Shown piece after piece: positions 17,555 through 27,091 of a stretch of DNA of 64,000 bases. Below the pieces are notes generated by a model, which saw only the letters and a program-made list of their open reading frames with translations, made no database searches and was not told where the DNA came from. The stretch comes from Staphylococcus lloydii (GTDB lineage Bacteria; Bacillota; Bacilli; Staphylococcales; Staphylococcaceae): assembly GCF_015775975.1 (NCBI RefSeq), contig NZ_CP064056.1:558001-622000 (forward strand), given 5' to 3'. Every line of letters begins with the position of its first letter. Position 1 is the stretch's first letter. A program made the position numbers and the translations under genes.

Positions 17555-17592
17555 TGGAAGCGTTTGCATTTTTTGCGATTTTGTACTAATAT
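17555..17592 (+). promoter_or_regulatory. gnt operon promoter with cre site
   Basis: cre TGGAAGCGTTTGCA at 17555-17568 fits TGNAANCGNTNNCA exactly. It overlaps the -35 TTGCAT (17564-17569); a 17-bp spacer leads to -10 TAATAT (17587-17592). CcpA and GntR would both act on this promoter. Confidence 0.8.
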
Positions 17593-17613
17593 ACTTGTAT
17601 ACAAGTATATTAG
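17586..17613. promoter_or_regulatory. GntR operator, perfect 28-bp palindrome
   Basis: Arms CTAATATACTTGTA and TACAAGTATATTAG are exact reverse complements. The core ATACTTGTATACAAGTAT is the GntR operator described in B. subtilis. It covers the -10 and the start region, fitting autorepression relieved by gluconate. Confidence 0.88.
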
Positions 17614-17633
17614 ATGTTTGTGAGGTGAGCATT

Positions 17634-18314
17634 TTGGAATTTGAATATCCAGAACAATGGCTAGAAGGCGCATCGAAAGGTGAGATGATTGCAGCTGAAA
17701 TTCGTTTGCAAATTGTTAAAGGCACTATTGAACCGGATACTTTATTAACGGAAAATCAAGTGGCTAAAACTTATAATGTTAGCCGATCACCTGTACGTGA
17801 TGCTTTTAAATTATTGAAACAAGATCAATTAATTCATTTGGAACGTATGGGGGCTGAGGTTTTATCGTTTGAAGAAAAAGAAAAGAAAGAGCTATATGAT
17901 CTACGTATCATGTTAGAATCTTTTGCATTTTCGAGACTAAAAGAACAACAACTTGAGCAAGTCGTTAAAGAATTAAGTAAACAGTTAGAAATGATGAAAG
18001 TTGCCGTCCAATTTGAAGATGCCGAATCTTTTACAGAACATGATATTAAATTCCATGAAGTAGCAATTTTAGCTTCTAAACATCAGTATTTAAAAACGTA
18101 TTGGAACAATTTAAGACCGGTAATGGAGGCACTGATTTTATTATCAATGCGTCATAGAATGCATAGTGATAAAGAAGATTTTGAGCGTATTCATTATAAT
18201 CACCAAATGTTTATTGATGCGATTGCTACGCAAGATTCGACGAAGTTAAGACATGCTTTCCATTTAAACTTTGATGATGTCGGTGAGGATATTGAAAGTT
18301 TTTGGTTGAAATAG
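17634..18314 (+). CDS. gntR: Gluconate operon repressor GntR (GntR/FadR family)
   Basis: 226 residues. The N-terminal winged helix spans about 12-75, with EIRLQIVKGTIEPDTLLTE, TYNVSRSPVRDAFKLL (recognition helix) and HLERMGAEV. The C-terminal FCD domain carries metal-binding residues in the ELYDLRIMLE, FHEVAILASKH and HHQMF-type positions (here NHQMF). The start is TTG 17634, 5 bases after GAGGTGA; upstream in-frame codons lie inside the operator and can be excluded. First gene of gntR-gntK-gntP. Confidence 0.9.
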   Translation: MEFEYPEQWLEGASKGEMIAAEIRLQIVKGTIEPDTLLTENQVAKTYNVSRSPVRDAFKLLKQDQLIHLERMGAEVLSFEEKEKKELYDLRIMLESFAFSRLKEQQLEQVVKELSKQLEMMKVAVQFEDAESFTEHDIKFHEVAILASKHQYLKTYWNNLRPVMEALILLSMRHRMHSDKEDFERIHYNHQMFIDAIATQDSTKLRHAFHLNFDDVGEDIESFWLK

Positions 18315-18344
18315 AAAAGTGTAAGTAATTTAGGAGATGACAAA

Positions 18345-19889
18345 ATGAAATATATGATTGGTGTCGACATTGGTACTACAAGTACTAAGTCCGTATTATA
18401 CGACGAGCAAGGTAACTTCATTTTAAAACATAATATTGGTTACCCGCTTAATACACCGAATGTAGATGTATCTGAAGAAAATCCTGATGAATTATTCGAT
18501 GCGGTGTTAATGACAATCAAATATGTTATTAGAGAATCTGGTATTAACAAAGATGACATTAAATTAGTTTCATTCAGTGCACAAATGCATAGTTTAATCG
18601 CGATGGATAGTAATCATCAACGTTTAACAGAAAACTTAACTTGGGCGGACAATAGAGCAAGTAAGTATGCTGAAAAAATAAATCAACAACATAATGGTGT
18701 TGAAATTTATCAAAGAACGGGCACGCCTATACATCCCATGTCCCCGTTATCTAAAATCTTTTGGATGAAACATGAACAACAACAAACATATAATAGTACA
18801 GCTAAGTTTGTTGATATTAAAACGTATATTTTTTATCAGTTATTTGAGCAATACGTCATTGACCAGTCGATGGCTTCTGCAACTGGCATGTTGAATTTAG
18901 AATCATTGCAATGGGATGACGGAGCATTACAATTATTAGGCATTGATGAAGATCAGTTACCTGAAGTTGTACCAACTACTCATATTTTAACAGGTATGAA
19001 AAAACGATATGCGACGTTAATGGGACTAAATGAAGACACTCCATTTGTAGTAGGCGCAAGTGATGGCGTTCTGTCTAATTTAGGTGTTAACGCGTTTAAA
19101 AAGGGTGAAGTTGCAGTAACTATTGGTACTTCAGGTGCTATTCGTACTGTGATAGATAAACCGCGTACTGACTATAAAGGGCGTATTTTCTGTTACGTCT
19201 TAACTGAAGATCATTATGTTATCGGTGGACCTGTTAATAACGGTGGCGTTATTTTACGTTGGTTGCGAGATGAAATATTAGCAAGTGAAGTAGAAACTGC
19301 CAAAAGATTAGGCGTCGATACTTATGATGTATTGACTCAAATTGCTAGTAGAGTAAAACCAGGTGCGGAAGGTCTTATTTTCCATCCTTATTTGGCAGGT
19401 GAGCGAGCACCGCTTTGGAACGCAGATGCGCGTGGTTCATTTTTCGGACTAACATTATCGCATAAAAAAGAACATATGATACGTGCAGCATTAGAAGGCG
19501 TTTTATATAACCTATACACAGTTTACTTGGCGTTGATTGAAGTTATGAACGAAACACCAAGCACGATAAAGGCTACGGGTGGTTTTGCTAAAAGTAAGGT
19601 TTGGCGTCAAATGATGGCGGATATATTTGATACACATTTAAGTGTACCTGAAAGTTACGAAAGTTCTTGTTTAGGCGCTTGTGTATTAGGAATGAAAGCA
19701 CTTGGCGAAATTGAAGATTTCTCAATTATTGAAGACATGGTTGGTACGACTAATGAACATGAACCTGATAAAGAGCAAGTACAAACATATCAGCAATTGG
19801 TGTCTATATTTATTAATTTAAGCCGTTCTTTAGAAGAACGATATGCTGAAATTGCTGATTTCCAACGTCAAAATATGACGACAGAGTAA
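18345..19889 (+). CDS. gntK: Gluconokinase (FGGY family)
   Basis: 514 residues. Phosphorylates gluconate to 6-phosphogluconate, feeding the pentose phosphate pathway. FGGY features: the N-terminal phosphate loop GVDIGTTSTKSVLYDEQG, SFSAQMHSL, TWADNRAS, the adenosine-side TIGTSGAIR, FHPYLAGERAPLWNADARG and the C-terminal KATGGFAKSKVWRQMMAD signature. ATG 18345 follows AGGAGATG; 30 bp after gntR and followed 140 bp later by the permease gene. Confidence 0.93.
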   Translation: MKYMIGVDIGTTSTKSVLYDEQGNFILKHNIGYPLNTPNVDVSEENPDELFDAVLMTIKYVIRESGINKDDIKLVSFSAQMHSLIAMDSNHQRLTENLTWADNRASKYAEKINQQHNGVEIYQRTGTPIHPMSPLSKIFWMKHEQQQTYNSTAKFVDIKTYIFYQLFEQYVIDQSMASATGMLNLESLQWDDGALQLLGIDEDQLPEVVPTTHILTGMKKRYATLMGLNEDTPFVVGASDGVLSNLGVNAFKKGEVAVTIGTSGAIRTVIDKPRTDYKGRIFCYVLTEDHYVIGGPVNNGGVILRWLRDEILASEVETAKRLGVDTYDVLTQIASRVKPGAEGLIFHPYLAGERAPLWNADARGSFFGLTLSHKKEHMIRAALEGVLYNLYTVYLALIEVMNETPSTIKATGGFAKSKVWRQMMADIFDTHLSVPESYESSCLGACVLGMKALGEIEDFSIIEDMVGTTNEHEPDKEQVQTYQQLVSIFINLSRSLEERYAEIADFQRQNMTTE

Positions 19890-19977
19890 GACAAAAATTT
19901 ATAGAGAATAGGTGACGCAATAACAGTGTCACTTCACTATTCTCATACAGTTAAAAGTAAATTTTTTTGGGAGTAAA

Positions 19978-19991
19978 AGAAAGCGGTAACA
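19978..19991. promoter_or_regulatory. Cre-like site before gntP
   Basis: On the minus strand TGTTACCGCTTTCT: matches most of the cre pattern but differs at the first A and at the last base. It lies 39 bp before gntP, downstream of a hairpin at 19902-19945 (AGAATAGGTGAC with GTCACTTCACTATTCT). May be an internal catabolite-control or processing region. Confidence 0.3.
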
Positions 19992-20029
19992 ATTAAAAAA
20001 TAAATCGTTCTTCGAGAGGGGATTAACTT

Positions 20030-21388
20030 ATGTTTGAAACTATATGGCCACTTATTACAGTGGTAATTGGTATTGTATTTTTACTTGTACTTATTATCTT
20101 TCTAAAATTAAATACATTTATTTCATTAATTATCACATCAATAGTTACAGCAATATTATTAGGTATGCCACTAGATAAAATACTTGATACAGTTGAAACT
20201 GGAATGGGAAGCACACTCGGTCACATCGCTCTAATTTTTGGTTTGGGCGCAATTTTAGGTAAATTACTTGCCGATGGTGGCGGTGCTACTAGAATCGCAG
20301 ATACATTAATCGATAAATTCGGCCAAAAGCGTGTGCAATGGGCAATGCTAGTTGCAGCATTTATTGTTGGTATTGCGTTATTCTTTGAAGTTGGATTGGT
20401 ACTCTTAATACCATTAGTGTTTACAATTGCCAAACGAGCTAACGTTTCGCAATTAAAACTTGGTTTACCAATGGTGACAGCTCTTTCTGTTACACATGGT
20501 TTCTTACCACCTCATCCAGGACCAGTCGTAATAGCTAAAGAATTACATGCTAATTTAGGACATGTGCTGTTATACGGGATCATTATTGCTATACCAGTAA
20601 CGATTATTGCAGGTCCAATTTTCAATAAAATGGCACAGAAACTGACACCTACTGCATATACAAGAGAAGGGGATATCTCAGCTTTAGGTGCACAACGAGA
20701 ATTTAAAGACAGTGAAATGCCTAGTTTTCTAATGAGTTTAATCACAGCTGTGTTACCCGTGATTTTAATGCTGATTTCAACAATCGTACAGTTAGTGACA
20801 GGACATGAAAAGGCAACAAATGGTTTTGAAGGATTTATTTACTTTATAGGAACAGCAGGAACTGCAATGCTTATAGCAGTGATCTTTGCAATGTTCTCAA
20901 TGGGCGTTAAACAAGGGCGAAAAAATTCAGAAATTATGGATTCAGTGTCAAATGCTATCTATCCAATCGGTATGATGATTTTAATCATTGGTGGTGGCGG
21001 TACATTTAAAGAAGTACTTATTGATGGTGGTGTAGGTGATACAATTGCTCACTTATTCCAAGGTACAGAAATGTCACCCATATTATTAGCATGGATCGTA
21101 GCGTCAGTATTGCGTATTGCTTTAGGTTCGGCGACAGTTGCAGCTATCTCTACGACAGGTATCGTTTTACCATTGTTACAACATTCAGACGTTAATATAG
21201 CATTAGTCGTATTAGCTATTGGTGCCGGAAGTGTTATCTTGTCACACGTCAATGATGCAGGATTTTGGATGTTTAAAGAATATTTCGGTTTAACTGTCAA
21301 AGAAACATTTTTAACATGGTCACTATTAGAAACAATTATTTCAGTATCGGGTATTATCTTTATATTATTCTTAAGTTTATTCGTCTAA
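20030..21388 (+). CDS. gntP: Gluconate permease GntP
   Basis: 452 residues, about 12-14 membrane segments, GntP/citrate-type symporter family. Family blocks: GLGAILGKLLADGGGATRIAD near residues 70-90, LPPHPGPVVIAKELHAN near 157-173, IGGGGTFKEVLIDGGVGD near 320, and ALGSATVAAISTTGIVLPL near 364. Imports gluconate with a proton. AGAGGGG lies upstream of ATG 20030; last gene of the gnt operon, followed by a strong terminator. Confidence 0.93.
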   Translation: MFETIWPLITVVIGIVFLLVLIIFLKLNTFISLIITSIVTAILLGMPLDKILDTVETGMGSTLGHIALIFGLGAILGKLLADGGGATRIADTLIDKFGQKRVQWAMLVAAFIVGIALFFEVGLVLLIPLVFTIAKRANVSQLKLGLPMVTALSVTHGFLPPHPGPVVIAKELHANLGHVLLYGIIIAIPVTIIAGPIFNKMAQKLTPTAYTREGDISALGAQREFKDSEMPSFLMSLITAVLPVILMLISTIVQLVTGHEKATNGFEGFIYFIGTAGTAMLIAVIFAMFSMGVKQGRKNSEIMDSVSNAIYPIGMMILIIGGGGTFKEVLIDGGVGDTIAHLFQGTEMSPILLAWIVASVLRIALGSATVAAISTTGIVLPLLQHSDVNIALVVLAIGAGSVILSHVNDAGFWMFKEYFGLTVKETFLTWSLLETIISVSGIIFILFLSLFV

Positions 21389-21527
21389 GCAAAGCAATAG
21401 TATTATAAAAGCAATGTATGCTATTGCGAAGATATAGAATTTAATTGTAAAATAGAATAGCACTTATTACATATATGTGCACATCTATTAGTCTTATAAA
21501 TATTGTATTATGTTATTCATAATACAG

Positions 21528-21556
21528 AGCCCTAACATAATCTGTTAGGGCTTTTA
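21528..21556 (+). terminator. gnt operon terminator
   Basis: AGCCCTAACA pairs perfectly with TGTTAGGGCT around 5 bases, then TTTTATATT. Confidence 0.9.
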
Positions 21557-21675
21557 TATTAATTATTCTAGTTATACTTGATTAAATAAGTTGATTTACA
21601 TGGCAGGAATTACTGAAAGTATATGCACAAAGTTGTCAGGGATAAAGTTAAAAGGCATTTAGGTCTGGCTGAAAC

Positions 21676-21709
21676 AAAAACGTCAATTTCTATAGAAATT
21701 GACGTTTTT
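21676..21709 (-). terminator. Perfect 34-bp palindrome, terminator of the 21714-21983 gene
   Basis: AAAAACGTCAATTTCTA directly abuts its reverse complement TAGAAATTGACGTTTTT. T-runs at both ends make it usable in both directions; it sits 5 bp after the minus-strand stop codon. Confidence 0.8.
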
Positions 21710-21713
21710 ATGT

Positions 21714-21983
21714 TTACACGTAAGCTTTAAAATTGTGTTTTACTTCATTATATTCATATAAAGAATTGTACATACGCATACGAATATGGTCTTCGGAAGC
21801 AAATGGAATACGGATATGGTCGTTGTTTTCTACAAATACACGAAATTCACGTTCAAGCGACTTACGTTGTTCTAGTGGTAAATCAATCCATTCTTGTTCA
21901 GTGAAAAGTGCGTTGAAATGAAATTCAAATGAAGTACGTCCTTTTTGCTCTCGTAATTCAGTAATTCTATCTTCAAAGTTCAT
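21714..21983 (-). CDS. Small conserved-looking protein of unknown function
   Basis: 89 residues, MNFEDRITELREQKG..., charged, with aromatic clusters (FEFHFNALFTEQEW) and an internal near-repeat DHIRIPF/DHIRMRM. No signal peptide, membrane segment or known motif that I recognise. AAGGGGG lies 9 bases before ATG 21983 and a strong terminator follows, so it is a real gene with its own transcript. Composition suggests a cytoplasmic alpha/beta protein; I assign no function. Confidence 0.7.
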   Translation of the reverse strand: MNFEDRITELREQKGRTSFEFHFNALFTEQEWIDLPLEQRKSLEREFRVFVENNDHIRIPFASEDHIRMRMYNSLYEYNEVKHNFKAYV

Positions 21984-22135
21984 AAGGATACCCCCTTATT
22001 TTAGTATCTTAATTATTACTTTATTACTAAATGGTATGATTTACAAGTAACGGTATTGCTGATGGTTCTTCATTAATGATTGCAGCAGTGAATATGTGGT
22101 AGTGTTAAATTAGTAAAGTATAATAGGGAGGTAAC

Positions 22136-22840
22136 ATGATGAATTTAAACGGTAAGGTAGCTGTGATTACTGGTGCTAGTAGTGGAATTGGTGCTGGTAT
22201 TGCGCAAGCTTTTGCACAGCAACATATGAACGTTGTATTAGGCGGACGCAATGAACAACGCCTCAAAGAAGTAGCTTCAAATATTCAAGAAGAGACACAA
22301 GTACAAGTGAGTACATTTGTCGTTGATGTTACTAAGAATGAAGAGGTAAATCATTTAGTTGAGTTTGCTCAAAAACAATTTGGTAAAATAGATGTATTAG
22401 TTAATAGTGCTGGTCAAATGTTGTCATCTACAGTTACAGATGGCGATGTCGAGGCTTGGGATACGATGTTAGACGTTAATGTTAAAGGTATGTTATATGG
22501 TATAAATGCTGTATTGCCAAAATTTTTAGAACAATCTTCAGGTCACATTATTAATATCGCCTCTATTTCAGGTTTTGAAGTGACTAAACAAAGTACGTTA
22601 TACAGTATGACGAAAACTGCTGTCCACACGTTAACGCAAGGGTTAGAAAAGGAATTGGCTAAAACAGGCGTTAGAGCTACAAGTATTTCACCTGGTATGG
22701 TAGAAACTTCAATGACTGAAAGTACTGATTGGGGCGGACGCAAAAAATTAGAACCTAAAGATATTGCTGAAGCGGCAATATATGCCTTGCAACAACCCGC
22801 ACATGTTAATGTAAATGAAGTCACTGTACGCCCAGTATAA
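22136..22840 (+). CDS. Short-chain dehydrogenase/reductase (classical SDR)
   Basis: 234 residues, classical SDR fold. The cofactor loop TGASSGIG is near 12-19, with VNSAGQ (NNAG-type), the catalytic Ser in NIASISGF and the YSMTK pair (Tyr/Lys), then SPGMVET. GGR after strand 2 favours NADP(H). AGGGAGG precedes ATG 22136; the adjacent ATG 22139 is an equally good start. Stands between terminators, divergent from the unknown gene and convergent with the his operon. Substrate unknown. Confidence 0.88.
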   Translation: MMNLNGKVAVITGASSGIGAGIAQAFAQQHMNVVLGGRNEQRLKEVASNIQEETQVQVSTFVVDVTKNEEVNHLVEFAQKQFGKIDVLVNSAGQMLSSTVTDGDVEAWDTMLDVNVKGMLYGINAVLPKFLEQSSGHIINIASISGFEVTKQSTLYSMTKTAVHTLTQGLEKELAKTGVRATSISPGMVETSMTESTDWGGRKKLEPKDIAEAAIYALQQPAHVNVNEVTVRPV

Positions 22841-22844
22841 AAAT

Positions 22845-22873
22845 AAACGTTGAGCATTTGCTCAACGTTTTTT
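22845..22873. terminator. Bidirectional terminator between the SDR gene and the his operon
   Basis: AAACGTTGAGCA pairs with TGCTCAACGTTT around 2 bases with T-runs on both strands; it ends both convergent transcripts. Confidence 0.88.
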
Positions 22874-22877
22874 AATG

Positions 22878-23507
22878 TTACCAATTATTAATATCGGAAC
22901 GTTCACCTTTAAAATTGTTAGTTTGTTTGTGACGTGTGGCTAATACACTTTCTACTTCTGAAAAGCTTATATCTAAATCATGTAGTAAGACAAACAAATG
23001 ATAGAGTAAATCAGCAGTTTCGTTTGTCACTTCTTCACGATCATTTTTCATTGCACCTATTACAACTTCAAACGCTTCTTCACCAAACTTTTTAGTGATT
23101 TTTTCGATGCCTTCTGCTAATAAATACTTAGTATATGAATTCTCTTTGTTAGATTTGGCGCTATTAGCAATTGTTTGTCCTAAATCTTGCACACTGAATG
23201 GAATATCAGTATTAAAACAACTTTGGCTTCCAGTGTGACATGTTGGACCATTAGGTATCACTTCTATAAGAATCGTATCTTGATCGCAATCTAAATAAAT
23301 ATTTTTCACTTCTTGTGTGTGGCCTGAAGTTTCACCTTTCGTCCATAGGCGTTGTTTTGAACGTGAATAAAAACATACGACATTGTCTTTAAGTGTTTGT
23401 TGATATGCTTCTTCGTTCATATAACCAAGCATTAATACTTGTTTTGTAGTCACATCTTGTAAAATGGCGGGTAAAAGGCCCTTACTAAAATCAGGTTGTT
23501 GTGTCAT
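22878..23507 (-). CDS. hisIE: Bifunctional phosphoribosyl-AMP cyclohydrolase / phosphoribosyl-ATP pyrophosphatase HisIE
   Basis: 209 residues: the HisI cyclohydrolase domain (about 1-110; YMNEEAYQQTL, FYSRSKQRLWTKGETSGH, the zinc-site DCDQDT and CHTGSQSCF) is fused to the HisE pyrophosphohydrolase domain (about 115-209; GIEKITKKFGEEAFEVVIGAMK, ETADLLYHLFVLL). Catalyses steps 2 and 3 of histidine synthesis. ATG overlaps the hisF stop (ATGA). Last gene of the operon. Confidence 0.94.
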   Translation of the reverse strand: MTQQPDFSKGLLPAILQDVTTKQVLMLGYMNEEAYQQTLKDNVVCFYSRSKQRLWTKGETSGHTQEVKNIYLDCDQDTILIEVIPNGPTCHTGSQSCFNTDIPFSVQDLGQTIANSAKSNKENSYTKYLLAEGIEKITKKFGEEAFEVVIGAMKNDREEVTNETADLLYHLFVLLHDLDISFSEVESVLATRHKQTNNFKGERSDINNW

Positions 23508-24262
23508 CTTACAGGAATACCTCCTTCAGACATCAATGATTTGATTTCATTAACAGTCGTTTCTTTATCATGTAATATGCTTGCAGCTAAACCAGCTGAG
23601 ACATCGGTTTGGTTAAATAAATCAACGAAATGACTAGGTTGGCCACCACCACCGGAGGCGATAACTGGAATATTTACACGTCGTTCGATTTCATGTAAAT
23701 GTATGACATCAAATCCTTGTTTCATACCATCATGTGTCATGCTTGTAATAAGTAATTCGCCTGCACCTAGTGCTTCAACTTCCTTAACCCAATCATAAAC
23801 ACGTTTGTCTGTTCTTTTTTTGCCACCATGCGTATAGCAGAAATAATCATCTAAAGTTGAATCGTAGTTACTATCTATAGCGATACAAATACATTGTCTA
23901 CCAAATTTATCGCTAGCCTCTTTAATAAACTGAGGGTTTTTTAATGCGCTAGAATTTAGTGATACTTTATCAGCGCCATGATTTAATAATTGAGAAATAT
24001 CATCTAAAGTAGAGATACCACCACCCACAGTCAATGGAATAAATAGTTTTTCTGCAGTCTCTTCAATGACGTCTAATACTAAATCGTGACCAGCCTCGGT
24101 CTTTGAAATATCTAAAAAGACTAATTCATCCGCGCCTTGTTCATTATAATAAAGCGCGTAATCTACTGGATTACCAATGTCTCGTAATCCTTTAAATTGA
24201 ATCCCTTTAACGACTCTGCCGTCTTTGACATCTAAACAGGGGATAATTCTTTTTTTTATCAA
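23504..24262 (-). CDS. hisF: Imidazole glycerol phosphate synthase, cyclase subunit HisF
   Basis: 252 residues, TIM barrel. Starts [20 protein letters not shown] with the catalytic Asp in CLDVKDG; the second Asp is in CIAIDSNYD, and phosphate-binding loops are [10 protein letters not shown] and ASGGGGQP. Works with HisH on PRFAR. I chose TTG 24262 (GGGAGGGATTGTC upstream) because it overlaps the hisA stop (TTGA) and gives the family length; the farther TTG at 24277 lies in front of the ribosome site. Confidence 0.94.
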   Translation of the reverse strand: MIKKRIIPCLDVKDGRVVKGIQFKGLRDIGNPVDYALYYNEQGADELVFLDISKTEAGHDLVLDVIEETAEKLFIPLTVGGGISTLDDISQLLNHGADKVSLNSSALKNPQFIKEASDKFGRQCICIAIDSNYDSTLDDYFCYTHGGKKRTDKRVYDWVKEVEALGAGELLITSMTHDGMKQGFDVIHLHEIERRVNIPVIASGGGGQPSHFVDLFNQTDVSAGLAASILHDKETTVNEIKSLMSEGGIPVR

Positions 24263-24963
24263 GACAATCCCTCCCAAAATTGTGGATTATGCGCAGCCTT
24301 ACCAATGATAGCCGCAGAAACATGTAATGCATCTAATTTTTTAATATCATCTTGGTCTCTTATCCCACCTGAAGCGACAATCGGAATGTCAGTTTGTTGT
24401 ACTAATTTACCTGTAATTTCAAAATTAGGTCCTGCTAGACGGCCATCTTTAGAAATATCTGTATAAATTAACCCGCCTAAAGGTAGGTGGCTTATTGTAT
24501 CAACAAGATCAAATAGATCTAACTGTGCATCTTGTTCCCAACCGTTAATTTTAATTGCTTGCTTATAGGCATCTACCGATAAATAAATGCGCTTTGGAAA
24601 TTGTTGAGCAACTTGCGCTAACCAATCTAAATCTTGAATAGCTTTCGTACCAACTATGCAATAATCTATACCTTGATTGAAGTATGATTTTATTGTCTCA
24701 AGCGTACGTATACCACCACCGACCTCAATGGGTTTCGTTGTCAGTGCGCGCAAAGTTTTAATATAATCTTGTTCAACTGAAGTTTGTTGTTTAGCACCGA
24801 TTAAGTCAACGATATGGATACGGTCTACACAGTCAAACTTACTATAATAAACAACGCTTTCTTCAGCGCTACGGGCCATTTTTTCTTCAGAATCATATTT
24901 GCCTTCTGTGAGCCTTACGCTTGTTGCATTTATTAAATCAATTGCTGGCCAGAGCTTGATCAT
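24259..24963 (-). CDS. hisA: ProFAR isomerase HisA
   Basis: 234-residue TIM barrel, 1-(5-phosphoribosyl)-5-[(phosphoribosylamino)methylideneamino]imidazole-4-carboxamide isomerase. Catalytic Asp in WPAIDLI near residue 8 and Asp in [14 protein letters not shown]; phosphate loops VGGGIRTLE and [10 protein letters not shown]. The start lies 26 bp inside hisH and has AAGGAGG upstream, so translation is coupled. Confidence 0.94.
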   Translation of the reverse strand: MIKLWPAIDLINATSVRLTEGKYDSEEKMARSAEESVVYYSKFDCVDRIHIVDLIGAKQQTSVEQDYIKTLRALTTKPIEVGGGIRTLETIKSYFNQGIDYCIVGTKAIQDLDWLAQVAQQFPKRIYLSVDAYKQAIKINGWEQDAQLDLFDLVDTISHLPLGGLIYTDISKDGRLAGPNFEITGKLVQQTDIPIVASGGIRDQDDIKKLDALHVSAAIIGKAAHNPQFWEGLS

Positions 24964-25534
24964 TTAAAAATCCTCCTTGTAAAGCTTGATTTAGAATATC
25001 TAAACCATATTCTCCACTTTTTTCAGGGTGAAATTGGATGCCGATATATTTGTCATATTGCACTATACCAGGAATTTTAGTGCCATAGTCAGCGTAAGCG
25101 ATGACGTTGTCTGACATTTCAGCTTGATAAGAGTGAACAAAATAAACATCGTGTTCGAGTTGCTTATTGTCACTAATTAAATTATTCCATCCTAAGTGAG
25201 GCACAGGATAGGGCGATTGGATTGGTATAATTTGACCTGGTATCAGTTGCAAACCATCAACATCGCCTTCGGCACTATGTTCGAATAACAATTGCATACC
25301 TAAACAAATACCTAATATTGGCTTGTCATCAACATTTTTTAAAATTGGTAATAATTGGCGTTGATTAATGGCACGCATCGCATCTTTAAAATGGCCAACG
25401 CCTGGTAAAATAATGAAATCTGCTTGCTTTATAATTGTTTCATCGTGCGTTAATTGAGCTTCATAACCCAAATGTTCAACTGCACGTTGTATATTTTTAA
25501 TATTGCCTAGGCCGTAATCAATGATTGCTATCAT
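24938..25534 (-). CDS. hisH: Imidazole glycerol phosphate synthase, glutamine amidotransferase subunit HisH
   Basis: 198 residues, class I glutaminase. Nucleophile Cys in [11 protein letters not shown] near residue 77, His/Glu of the triad in IQFHPEKSG near 168-170; oxyanion region [11 protein letters not shown]. Supplies ammonia to HisF. ATG 25534 overlaps the hisB stop by ATGA. Confidence 0.94.
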   Translation of the reverse strand: MIAIIDYGLGNIKNIQRAVEHLGYEAQLTHDETIIKQADFIILPGVGHFKDAMRAINQRQLLPILKNVDDKPILGICLGMQLLFEHSAEGDVDGLQLIPGQIIPIQSPYPVPHLGWNNLISDNKQLEHDVYFVHSYQAEMSDNVIAYADYGTKIPGIVQYDKYIGIQFHPEKSGEYGLDILNQALQGGFLNDQALASN

Positions 25535-26109
25535 TCGATCACTCCTTTTGAAGAAGGTACACCTTGTCCATCATTTTCTGCTAAGGCATCTTTTAAGGAT
25601 CTAGCAAATGATTTAAAAATGGCTTCAATTTCATGATGTGTGTTGCCACCTCTAATTAAATCAATATGCGTAGTTAGGCGTGCGTTGATAACTAAGGCTC
25701 TGAAAAACTCTTCGGTTAATTCAGTATCAAATGTACCCACTTTTTCTTTACTAAGTTCACAATTAAATGATAAATAAGGTCGGCCACTAATATCCATAAC
25801 AGTACGTGCTAAAGTTTCGTCCATCGGTATATAACTTGTGGCATACCTACTAAAAGATTGCTTTGCTTTGACCATTTCTAGTAGTAATTGTCCCAACACA
25901 ATACCTATATCTTCTGTTACATGATGATCGTCAACTTCTAAGTCACCATTAGCATGTATAGTTAATGTTAACTTACTATGGAATGAAAATAGCGTTAACA
26001 TATGGTCTAGAAATCCTACGCCAGTGTTGATTTCACTTTTAGCTCCATCATCTGATAATGATATGTCGAGCTTAGTCTCAGCAGTATTACGCGTTTTTTG
26101 AAATTTCAT
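25531..26109 (-). CDS. hisB: Imidazoleglycerol-phosphate dehydratase HisB
   Basis: 192 residues, Mn-dependent dehydratase. The metal motifs GVGFLDHMLTLFSFHS, DLEVDDHHVTEDIG, DISGRPYLSFN and GGNTHHEIEAIFKSFAR are all intact. Not fused to a histidinol phosphatase, as usual in Firmicutes. The start is ATG 26109 with GGAGG 7 bases upstream; an upstream TTG would place that site inside the gene. Overlaps the end of hisC by 23 bp. Confidence 0.94.
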   Translation of the reverse strand: MKFQKTRNTAETKLDISLSDDGAKSEINTGVGFLDHMLTLFSFHSKLTLTIHANGDLEVDDHHVTEDIGIVLGQLLLEMVKAKQSFSRYATSYIPMDETLARTVMDISGRPYLSFNCELSKEKVGTFDTELTEEFFRALVINARLTTHIDLIRGGNTHHEIEAIFKSFARSLKDALAENDGQGVPSSKGVIE

Positions 26110-27091
26110 ATTGTTTCCTCCAATCTTGAACAATTTTGGTTAACGTATCTAATTGTTCGTCAGTAGCGATAGAATATCTTACATATTCACTCATTTCTGG
26201 CTCATCATAAATTCTAGGTTGAAACCCTCTATCTGCGATGTATTTACCTAAAGCATGTGCTAAGTCTCCTTTAGTTAGAACAAAATTAGTAGCAGAAGGG
26301 AAAATATAAATAACATCTGCGACATTGTCGGTAAATATATTTTTAAGACGCTGTGCTAAATGGCGTTGATGTTCGATAAATTGTCTTGTTGCTGTCGAAT
26401 GTTCAAACATATATATAGCGATATTTAAAGTTATTGTATTAAGTGGATATGGATGTTCAATTTGCTTAATTTTAGCTATTGTTTTAGGCGTACCGATTAA
26501 TACTCCTAATCGAAGTCCAGCGATGGCAAATGCTTTAGATAACGTACGCATTTGTAACACATGATCTGCCATATTAAAGTCATATGCTTCGCCAAAGTCT
26601 AAATAAGCCTCATCAATAACGAAATAACCTCCACTGTCTTTCATCTTATTAGCTATCGCTGTTAAAAATTCAACATCATATTGTTTACCTGATGGATTAT
26701 GAGGATTGCTCATAATGAAAAACGAAGGCTGATACATATCTATTGCGGTTAGAATTTTGTTAAGATCAAACGTTAAATCTGTTTCTGCCTCTACAAAATG
26801 AATAGGGCGTTGGACTTGATTGGCATATGCTTGATACATAAAGAAATCAGGATTCAAAGTGAGTGCAGGGCCTTCTGGCATAATAAGCATTAACTTTTGA
26901 ATTAATTCATCAGAACCGTTACCTGCAATGATTTGTTCAGCTTCAAATCCATAGAAGTGAGCGTATGCTTGTTTGAAACGTTCATATTCAGCATCTGGAT
27001 AAAAGTTAAAGGCAGATTCGCTAATAATAGAAGCTAATAATTCTTGTGATAATGGTTTGAGCGGGCTTTCATTTTTGTTTATTCTAATCAT
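26087..27091 (-). CDS. hisC: Histidinol-phosphate aminotransferase HisC
   Basis: 334 residues, PLP-dependent fold type I. PLP motifs: GNGSDELIQ near residue 60, FIMSNPHNPSGKQ near 132, VIDEAYLDFGEAY near 157, and the Schiff-base Lys in RTLSKAFAIAGLRLG near 193. It transaminates imidazole-acetol phosphate. ATG shares a base with the hisD stop (TAATG). Confidence 0.94.
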   Translation of the reverse strand: MIRINKNESPLKPLSQELLASIISESAFNFYPDAEYERFKQAYAHFYGFEAEQIIAGNGSDELIQKLMLIMPEGPALTLNPDFFMYQAYANQVQRPIHFVEAETDLTFDLNKILTAIDMYQPSFFIMSNPHNPSGKQYDVEFLTAIANKMKDSGGYFVIDEAYLDFGEAYDFNMADHVLQMRTLSKAFAIAGLRLGVLIGTPKTIAKIKQIEHPYPLNTITLNIAIYMFEHSTATRQFIEHQRHLAQRLKNIFTDNVADVIYIFPSATNFVLTKGDLAHALGKYIADRGFQPRIYDEPEMSEYVRYSIATDEQLDTLTKIVQDWRKQYEISKNA

